Below are positions 33,769 to 40,286 of a stretch of DNA of 64,000 nt, piece after piece. The notes under the pieces were generated by a model. That model ran no database searches, was not told where the DNA came from, and saw only the letters and a list, made by a program, of their open reading frames with translations. Source of the stretch: an uncultured Bacteroides sp. (GTDB lineage: Bacteria > Bacteroidota > Bacteroidia > Bacteroidales > Bacteroidaceae). The stretch spans positions 13,366 to 77,365 of the forward strand of contig CAQOGY010000012.1 of the NCBI GenBank assembly GCA_948847595.1, in the 5' to 3' direction. A program made the translations under genes and the position numbers. Each line of letters starts with the position of its first letter. Within the stretch, counting starts at the first letter, position 1.

Positions 33769-34824
33769 TTAATTTATTCTGATATATTGAGAATCCTCCT
33801 TTCGCCACGTCTTGCCTGAACCTGTTACATCTTTGTAGATTCCAAAGCCATGTTCGTAGGCTTCATACGTACCGTCATAATCTTCAATTATGATATTTCC
33901 GCGACTTCCATTGCTCCCTCCACTGCCGGAGAATGCTGCCAGCCCCAGCCACAGTAAAGCTCCAAGTATCAAGGTGCTCAACATTCCAAGAAAAGAAATT
34001 CCCAAACCAAAAGCAAACACCGTGAACGAAAGGCTCATCCAAATACCACAATCTCTTAACAAATAGAGCAATACTGCCATATAGGCAACGAAAGCAAGTA
34101 CGAAATGCCAAGTCTCGTTAAAGAACGGAGTTTCTGGCGAATCAGGGGTGATACTGTCGTATCTATTGTAATTAAAAATACCTAAGAACAGGATTACTCC
34201 TACAATGATAAAGATACCAAACAGAAGTTTTCTCCAAAAGCCATCGAAAAGACTGCCCGTAAACTCCCGGTAAATAGTGTACTGGAAGAACAGGATGCCA
34301 ATAGCTACAAAAAAATTGATAATAGTAAATATCCATCCTACATCCGAAGGGTCGCAGAACCAGACGAGTGCGCTGTCACTCCCAGCTCCGAACATGAACA
34401 GTTCAGCCCCGCCCCATAAAAGGCAACCTGCGTGGAACAACGATCTGGTATCTGTACGTAGTCCGATGAAGGCAATGACGGCAAACAGCAATATGGCAAA
34501 AGGGGTATAATGCCGGAGTTCGGAAAGACCGACTGTGGAGTAAGATGTTCCAGCCGGAGCAGCCAGAGTGGAGAAAGGCTCAAGGTATTGTTCATGCACA
34601 TAGCCCGTGCGACCGTCATTCAAAGACACTTGTGCCCAATCATCTTCGCACGCCGTCACCTGCACGAGATCTCCATTGGACAACGATCCGATTTTAGCCC
34701 CACCCGGTGCATTGCGCACATTGAGCGTGGAGTTAACGTTTACCCGATATAGACCGGGAGCAATGGCGGCAAAAGCGGTCATCGCAAAAAGGACTACCGC
34801 CAGTATTAATAAAAATCTTCTCAT
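33769..34824 (-). CDS. SH3-domain membrane protein
   Basis: A 351-residue protein: signal peptide or first membrane segment, then an SH3b domain at about residues 26-82 (YRVNVNSTLNVRNAPGGAKI, with GLVQVTACEDDWAQV-like strands), then about seven hydrophobic segments between residues 108 and 300, and a short polar tail (DYDGTYEAYEHGFGIYKD). It overlaps the upstream gene by 4 bp. The SH3b domain would face the periplasm and may bind peptidoglycan. Specific function unknown. Confidence 0.75.
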   Translation of the reverse strand: MRRFLLILAVVLFAMTAFAAIAPGLYRVNVNSTLNVRNAPGGAKIGSLSNGDLVQVTACEDDWAQVSLNDGRTGYVHEQYLEPFSTLAAPAGTSYSTVGLSELRHYTPFAILLFAVIAFIGLRTDTRSLFHAGCLLWGGAELFMFGAGSDSALVWFCDPSDVGWIFTIINFFVAIGILFFQYTIYREFTGSLFDGFWRKLLFGIFIIVGVILFLGIFNYNRYDSITPDSPETPFFNETWHFVLAFVAYMAVLLYLLRDCGIWMSLSFTVFAFGLGISFLGMLSTLILGALLWLGLAAFSGSGGSNGSRGNIIIEDYDGTYEAYEHGFGIYKDVTGSGKTWRKEDSQYIRIN

Positions 34825-35567
34825 GGCAAAACGAACGGTTTATCAAATGACGACTGGCGCAATCTCCATAAGACTGCCGCACATAATGCAATCCAACACA
34901 GGTCGATGGCAATATACCCGCATGGCAGCAGAAACATGTTCAGCAGGATAGATACCACCATAACTGTCGCACCCGCAATGCCTAATACTTTGTCTTTCTT
35001 AAACAGTAAGGCAAAGACAATGGCAAATGCCAAGAAAGCTGCCCAAAGCGCCCAATTACCGTAATAATTCAAATCGTTCATCCAATTCCGATTATTCCCT
35101 ACACGGGACGAAAGCAGAAGCCACATAAAAGGATAATCAGACTTGCCTTCCGTTTCCCAATAATTCTCCAAAGAACGGTACATTTCATCTCCGTCAAAAC
35201 TGGATACCATATACAAGTCGTAAACGGTATTCACCAAAATCGGAACGAGACTGACACACCACAGCACAAAAGCCGTTTCGCCCAGCCACTTGTTTACGTG
35301 TACTTTCACTTTGGCGAAGAAAAGCGTCGTGAAGAAATAAAAGCAAACTGTGTAAGGAAAGTTAAGCCACACATAAAGAGGATATAGGGTAGTCGTGCTG
35401 TTTCCTCCGAACTCACTATACCAACCAACCTTTACCATTTCATCCTTACCGAAACCGGACAGGAACATCAGATTGACTAACAGCACATACGCCGTAGCCA
35501 GCAGCATTGCGGTTACAATTGTTTTCGTTTTCATATCCATAAGTTTTAGCTGTTTATTCGTGTGCAT
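34821..35567 (-). CDS. Multi-pass membrane protein
   Basis: A 248-residue protein with about six hydrophobic segments. The given start overlaps the end of the BatD-like gene by 14 bp; an internal Met at 35534 (MKTKTIVTAM) is an equally good start, with a typical membrane-insertion N-terminus. No recognised domain. Middle gene of the operon, coupled to the SH3 membrane protein by a 4-bp overlap. Confidence 0.7.
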   Translation of the reverse strand: MHTNKQLKLMDMKTKTIVTAMLLATAYVLLVNLMFLSGFGKDEMVKVGWYSEFGGNSTTTLYPLYVWLNFPYTVCFYFFTTLFFAKVKVHVNKWLGETAFVLWCVSLVPILVNTVYDLYMVSSFDGDEMYRSLENYWETEGKSDYPFMWLLLSSRVGNNRNWMNDLNYYGNWALWAAFLAFAIVFALLFKKDKVLGIAGATVMVVSILLNMFLLPCGYIAIDLCWIALCAAVLWRLRQSSFDKPFVLP

Positions 35568-36450
35568 GGAGAGTGATGCCCTGACAGTTCACCCGTTGTT
35601 TTACGAATTGGTGGTTGCCGTCCTCAAAAAATGCTTCAAACGGGTCTGAAGAAAGATTGTACCGCCTGATATAAACATCCATGTACAGGTCTCCTATACG
35701 AAGTTCTCCCGCCCGTAGGGGATAGAGTAATAACTTCCGGAACACCGCCACCTGATAATTCTTTCCATTCCGATGCTCTATTTGCCATGCGCTGCCCCGC
35801 AAATCTATCGGTTCTATTTTGAAATCGTCCGAAGAGATGAGTTGTTCCATATTGGCGAGGCTATCTGCAAGGGATGTGGTATATAACTTGCATTCCAACA
35901 CGACGGGTTCATTTATACGAGGAGAGCGTTCTGATACGTTCATTGTCATAAAGACATCCGGTTTTGGTTGTGGGTCGGAAGAAGGAGGTAATTTCCCGTC
36001 AGGTACGACATTCACTGCGAGTTGCTGCGAATGTAGCTGATGCCCGTTCACCACAATACTTGCAGAGGGAATGGAACACCTGCCCACCTGTAATGCCTGC
36101 AACACATAAGTATAAGACTCTTGATATTTCCGGTTTATTTCTCCATCTACTTTTTCCACATTGGTGGCACTGCTTTTGGTGGGGCCAAGTAACACCTTAA
36201 GGCCTTTCAATTCGGGCACAGCAAGATTCTGTATTTCAACAGTAGCAGGTTTCTCCGGGAAAGATACAATAAATGTCAGCCGGAACTGTTTATTAATTTC
36301 GATATTCTCCGGAGCAGAAACTGTAAACGTAGGATCATTATTTGCGTATGCTTTTGCCGCTGTTCCGATAGCGCATAAGCAACATACCCATGCAATAAGT
36401 CGTTGGGAAAGAAATGTCTTTTTTGCGTGAACCGATAATTTATCCATCAT
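35554..36450 (-). CDS. BatD-like protein
   Basis: A 298-residue protein with a signal peptide or membrane anchor (residues about 15-37), followed by immunoglobulin-like modules with the BatD pattern: FTVSAPENIEINKQFRLTFI, a GPTKSSATNVEKVDGEINRK stretch, then DVFMTMNVSERSPRINEPVV and LYTTSLADSLANMEQL. BatD proteins are usually part of MoxR/BatABCDE envelope-stress loci. Here none of those partners is present, only two membrane proteins and a WG-repeat lipoprotein. First gene of the operon behind a structured leader. Confidence 0.8.
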   Translation of the reverse strand: MMDKLSVHAKKTFLSQRLIAWVCCLCAIGTAAKAYANNDPTFTVSAPENIEINKQFRLTFIVSFPEKPATVEIQNLAVPELKGLKVLLGPTKSSATNVEKVDGEINRKYQESYTYVLQALQVGRCSIPSASIVVNGHQLHSQQLAVNVVPDGKLPPSSDPQPKPDVFMTMNVSERSPRINEPVVLECKLYTTSLADSLANMEQLISSDDFKIEPIDLRGSAWQIEHRNGKNYQVAVFRKLLLYPLRAGELRIGDLYMDVYIRRYNLSSDPFEAFFEDGNHQFVKQRVNCQGITLHAHE

Positions 36451-36530
36451 CCTAAGTTCTTTTATGTCTTCCCAGTCCTTAGAAGGCTGTTATTAAATAA
36501 TAAAAGCGTGAACTGCAAATACCACGTCTT

Positions 36531-36648
36531 AAATCGAAGGTCGTAGGAAATCTGTAGTACAGATATGGATATAGCAGCCCACGCTATAGCGTGAGAACCA
36601 CTATGCCTTCCTTGTACTACATCTGAAAATTTCCTACGTTTTCGATTT
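36531..36648 (-). ncRNA. Candidate structured leader RNA (long inverted repeat)
   Basis: Three perfect arm pairs nest: AAATCGAA (36531-36538) with TTCGATTT (36641-36648), CGTAGGAAAT (36542-36551) with ATTTCCTACG (36629-36638), and TGTAGTACA (36553-36561) with TGTACTACA (36613-36621). The centre holds the palindrome CACGCTATAGCGTG (36580-36593). A minus-strand promoter at 36716-36723 would transcribe it as the 5' untranslated region of the BatD-like gene. It could equally be a MITE-like insertion or act at the DNA level. Confidence 0.5.
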
Positions 36649-36715
36649 ACAAGATAAGCATAACGCTTCTTTCTTTTCTAAATATGTCTTGGATAGAGTT
36701 GTCTCAATCCGATTG

Positions 36716-36723
36716 CAAATATA
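36716..36723 (-). promoter_or_regulatory. -7 box for the BatD-like operon
   Basis: The minus strand reads TATATTTG, matching TAnnTTTG, with a TTTG about 22 bases upstream. Predicted leader about 260 bases. Confidence 0.45.
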
Positions 36724-37064
36724 CGAAGAACTCGCAAAAAAACGACAAAATTTGGATAAATAAAGTAAGTGTTTGGTATTGAGGAGAGTTAAGCCAAATT
36801 CTTCTATGCCTTTCCAAATCGCTAAAATGCAGGATAATGAAAGGTTAAGAGACAGATTTGCTACTTATCCGTTGCCTTTTTTAGCCCCGGATAATCCGGC
36901 AAAATAACGCTTGACCACCCGCGGTTTTACCGTTCACCATGCAAAGAACCCTATATTTTGCCCGTAAAGATAACCGTTTTTTTCCGTTTTTCATGGAAAT
37001 ACAGGTTATGTTACCGGCATCCGGGGTTTTATTCTTTGTTCCGCTATAATTTTCATAACTGTAA

Positions 37065-37111
37065 ATAACTCTATATCAAGTAATTTTGCAACATAAAAAA
37101 AATAGAGTTAT
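37065..37111 (+). promoter_or_regulatory. Integrase promoter with flanking inverted repeat
   Basis: TAATTTTG at 37081-37088 is a -7 box about 22 bases upstream of the integrase ATG. It is bracketed by a perfect 10-bp inverted repeat, ATAACTCTAT (37065-37074) and ATAGAGTTAT (37102-37111), the right arm covering the start codon. This suggests an operator. Confidence 0.5.
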
Positions 37112-38333
37112 GAAACAGACGGATGTAACGGTTACGTTCTACCTCAAAAAGAGCGAAATGAATGACGAGGGACATTGCCCGGTCATGGCGAAACTTGTTG
37201 TCGGCAAATTTTCAGAAGCGGCTTTTAGTGCGAAAATGTCCGTACCCGCTGCACTGTGGGCATCCGGACGTGCCACGGGTAAAAGTAACGCCGCGCGGGA
37301 AATCAACCGGCAACTGGACGATTTGCGAGCTTCAGCCATTTCCATTTATGACGAACTGTCAGCCACCCGTGAGAATGTAACGGCTGAAGAAATAAGGAAT
37401 CTGTTGTTGGGGAGGGCTTTCGGGCAGGAAACCCTGTTGGGTTATTTCCGGACGTTCATCGAACATTTCGAAAAACGTGTCGGCGTGAACCGGGAAAAGG
37501 GAACAGCGCAATCTTACCGCTATGCTTGTAACTGTGTGGCTGCTTTCATCCAGGAGAAATACAAGTTGTCGGATGTTCCTTTCACGGCCCTGAACCGTTC
37601 ATTCATCGACAACTATGACCTCTACCTACGCACGGAGCGCCGCTTTGCCCTGGGAACTATCGTGTTGCTTGTCACACGGTTGAACACGATTGTCGGGGAA
37701 GCCATCGCGGAAGGGATTATCACTGCCGACCCATTCGCGGGTTATGAAGCCGAACATCCCGAGCGGGAACAGAAATACCTTACCGCAGCGGAGTTACAAC
37801 GGCTGATGACCACACCCCTGCACGACCCGAAACTCTACCATATCCGCGACCTGTTCCTCTTCTCCTGCTACACGGGTATCCCTTACGGGGACATGTGCCG
37901 CCTGACGACGGAGGATCTGGAAGTGGCCGAGGACGGTGAGGTATGGATCAAGACCGCCCGCAAGAAGACGAAAATCGACTATGAAGTGCCGTTGCTCGAC
38001 ATACCGTTGCTCATCCTCGACAAGTACCGGGATATGGCCCCGGAAGGAAAACTGCTGCCGATGTACAGCAACAACGAACTCAACCGGACACTGAAACGTA
38101 TTGCCGCCATTTGCGGAATTGAACGGAAGCTCGTCTTTCACTGCGGACGCCATACCTACGCCACCGAGATCACGCTTTCGCATGGTGTCCCGCTTGAAAC
38201 CGTCAGTAAAATGCTGGGGCATAGCCGCATTTCCACGACGCAGATTTACGCCAAAGTGACCGATGACAAGATCGACATGGATACCCGGTCTTTAGAGGAA
38301 AAGATTGCCGACCGCTTCTCCGTAGCTATTTAA
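37110..38333 (+). CDS. Tyrosine recombinase (integrase) of the IntDOT-like class
   Basis: A 407-residue phage-integrase-family protein. The ATG at 37110 (MKQTDVTVTFYLKKSEMNDE) is preferred to an upstream TTG. The N-terminal arm-type DNA-binding domain (about 1-100) and the SAM-like core-binding domain (about 105-210) are followed by the catalytic domain. HCGRHTYATE carries the HxxR pair (Arg347), LGH the second His (371), and the nucleophile is Tyr380 in TQIYAKV. The first catalytic Arg position reads CYTGIPYGDM, without Arg, as is common in IntDOT relatives. It is the likely recombinase for island integration. Confidence 0.92.
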   Translation: MKQTDVTVTFYLKKSEMNDEGHCPVMAKLVVGKFSEAAFSAKMSVPAALWASGRATGKSNAAREINRQLDDLRASAISIYDELSATRENVTAEEIRNLLLGRAFGQETLLGYFRTFIEHFEKRVGVNREKGTAQSYRYACNCVAAFIQEKYKLSDVPFTALNRSFIDNYDLYLRTERRFALGTIVLLVTRLNTIVGEAIAEGIITADPFAGYEAEHPEREQKYLTAAELQRLMTTPLHDPKLYHIRDLFLFSCYTGIPYGDMCRLTTEDLEVAEDGEVWIKTARKKTKIDYEVPLLDIPLLILDKYRDMAPEGKLLPMYSNNELNRTLKRIAAICGIERKLVFHCGRHTYATEITLSHGVPLETVSKMLGHSRISTTQIYAKVTDDKIDMDTRSLEEKIADRFSVAI

Positions 38334-38364
38334 TCTATCATTGACAATCAAATTCACAACGATT

Positions 38365-39483
38365 ATGGAAACGAATAATAAAGAGATAAAACGTCGCAGC
38401 ACGTTCTCCCTGCTGTTCTACATCAACCGCACGAAAGTCCGCAAGGACGGAACATGTAAATTGTTATGCAAGGTAAGCATCGACACCAAGTCGGCCCCGA
38501 TCAATATCAACGCGTTTGTCGATCCATCGCTTTGGAATCCGGAAACCAAAAGGGCGAACGGACGAAGCGAGAACGCCCGAACGGTAAACCTGGCAATAGA
38601 GAAACTGACCGAAAAAATCACCGGACATTACCGTCATATTCGTAAAAGCCTCGGTTTCGTGACGGCCGAGCTGGTCAAAAACGCCGTGGAAGGAATCGGG
38701 CAGAAACCGTTCACCCTCCTTGCCTTGTTCCGCGAGCATAACGAGGAGTTCCGCAAGCGTGTCGGCGTGGATCGCAAGGAAGAAACCTATGAAAGTTACG
38801 AGAACTCCTATAATATTTTAGCCTCCTTCGTGAAAAAAAGGAAGGAAAAGGAGGATGTAGCGTTGCGGAGCCTTGACCGGGAGTTCTACGATGATTTTGA
38901 AATATTCCTGCGTACAGATCGTGAAATGAAACCCAAGACAGTACACGAGCATCTTTACCGGTTGAAGAAAATGACCAAGCGGGCTGTCAGTCAGGGTACA
39001 CTCCGGCGCGACCCTTACGGGAAGCTGCACCCGGAACTGCCCCGGCGCAAGAGCCGCCATTTGAAACTCGAAGACCTCAAAAAGCTGATGGAAACTCCCG
39101 TCGATAAACCCAACCTCCAGCGGGTGCGGGACTGGTTTCTCTTCGCTACCTTCACGGGGTTGTCCTACGCCGACCTGAAACGCTTGTCCGAAAAAGACAT
39201 CACGCAGTCGGACGACGGAACGTACTGGATACACATCCGGCGCCAGAAGACCGAAACGCCCTCGGCCATCCGCCTGCTGAACGTGCCGTTGCAGATCATC
39301 GAGAAATACCGCCACGAGCGTAAAAGTGACAGGATTTTCAACCTCTATTGCCGGGGGTATCTCATCAAGCTCACCAGAGAACTGGGACGGACATACGGCT
39401 TCGACATGACCTTTCATTGCTCAAGACATATTACTTTCTCTTACTCATTGAAAACAAGGGACTTACAAAGATTGTCAGCTTGA
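38365..39483 (+). pseudogene. Second tyrosine recombinase, C-terminus frameshifted
   Basis: The start at 38365 (METNNKEIKRRSTFSLLFYI) follows the first integrase by 31 bp. Arm-binding, core-binding and most of the catalytic domain are intact up to HCSRH (the HxxR pair). The frame then runs into 18 unrelated residues (ITFSYSLKTRDLQRLSA) and stops, without the LGH motif or the nucleophilic Tyr. In the next frame from about 39426, YYFLLLIENKGLTKIVSL followed by LETSRLLYS resembles the missing C-terminus, so a small deletion near 39425 is likely. As it stands the enzyme cannot be active. Confidence 0.7.
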
Positions 39484-39744
39484 CAGGTAACGACTTGGAA
39501 ACCAGCAGGCTTCTATATTCTGCTATGTTCTGCACTAATCATAAGAACGCTTTTCTCATTTGCAAAAGTAGTGTTTTTCTTCCTTATTGCCAAAGTTATT
39601 CCTCTGAAAAATAGAGTAAATCAAACATCTTGTCATTATTGTACATTTGTTGCACATCTTGCTGATGAAAATCAGTAGCACTGTCCTACTTTTAATTCAA
39701 TACCGTTTCCACATTGTATTTGAGCCTAATCGTTTGCGAATAGC

Positions 39745-39850
39745 CTGCCTGCGCGCTTGTCTGTGTGCCGGCAGGCAGGCACGCAGGCAGACCGGTCGGC
39801 AGGCAAGCAGGATGGCTGGCAGGTCGGAGTGCGGGCAGGCTTGCAGGCCA
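39745..39850. repeat. GCAGGC low-complexity stretch
   Basis: Imperfect tandem GGCAGGC/GCAGGCA units, with inverted GCCTGCC units at its left edge, spread over about 100 bases. Its composition differs sharply from the AT-rich DNA on either side. Confidence 0.7.
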
Positions 39851-40031
39851 GTGTGTGTATGTCCGCACGTGTTTGCATTCACGAGAACCCACACGCAGTC
39901 TGGCTTGCAAGCATTCATGCGGATATAACCACTCTCTTATGCCCTCTTATACCCTCATTTCCTTTCTTCTTTTGGGCAGCTTGGGCATCGGGAAACGATG
40001 CTTTGAAATCCGAAATAACAGCACTAATTCA

Positions 40032-40179
40032 AATCCGTTTGCTGACGGATTTCTTGTGCTCTCAAAAGCACAGCAAGGTGTCCTTCGAGTTACCCGAAGG
40101 CTTTTCGGTTACTGCCGAAAAGTGGCAGCAGCAAGGTATGTTTCGAGTTACTCGAAACCTTTCGGGTTACTCCCGAAAG
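40032..40179. repeat. Array of six hairpins
   Basis: In order: AAATCCGT/ACGGATTT (about 40032-40052), TGTGCT/AGCACA (about 40055-40073), CCTTCG/CGAAGG (40082-40100), CTTTTCGG/CCGAAAAG (40101-40122), GTTTCGAG/CTCGAAAC (40140-40158) and CTTTCGGG/CCCGAAAG (40159-40179). The last four share a GTTAC-containing loop region while their stems differ with matching changes on both arms. Confidence 0.8.
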
Positions 40180-40229
40180 CCTTGCCGCCGGGCTGCTCCT
40201 CCGAAGTCGGGCAACCTGTATATATTGAA

Positions 40230-40264
40230 AAAGAGGATATAGGTTTATACCCCACATCCTCTTT
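40230..40264 (-). terminator. Terminator of the P-type ATPase operon
   Basis: Stem AAAGAGGAT (40230-40238) with ATCCTCTTT (40256-40264), about 22 bases after the ATPase stop codon on the minus strand, followed by an A/T-rich tract in that direction. Confidence 0.65.
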
Positions 40265-40286
40265 ACTTGTTTTCTTGAAAAGCAAT

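Larger units (their letters stand above)
36451..37109. other. Non-coding region: BatD leader and integrase promoter region
   Basis: About 660 bases without a gene. It contains the -7 box for the BatD operon, the large inverted repeat at 36531-36648 inside its presumed leader, and the integrase promoter near 37081 on the other strand. Confidence 0.55.
39484..40286. other. Right-end non-coding region of the island
   Basis: About 800 bases without a credible gene: the frameshifted end of the second integrase, a GC-rich GCAGGC-type low-complexity stretch (39745-39850), an array of hairpins (40032-40179), and a terminator for the convergent P-type ATPase gene. Open frames exist on both strands only because the repeats lack stop codons. 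Confidence 0.6.

Noticed and set aside
36713..37089. GTAnnTTTGC-type integrase core sites
   Set aside because: Several matches exist (36715-36724, 37080-37089 and in the leaders), but the same pattern contains the -7 promoter consensus, so they cannot be told apart from promoters without a comparison of junctions.
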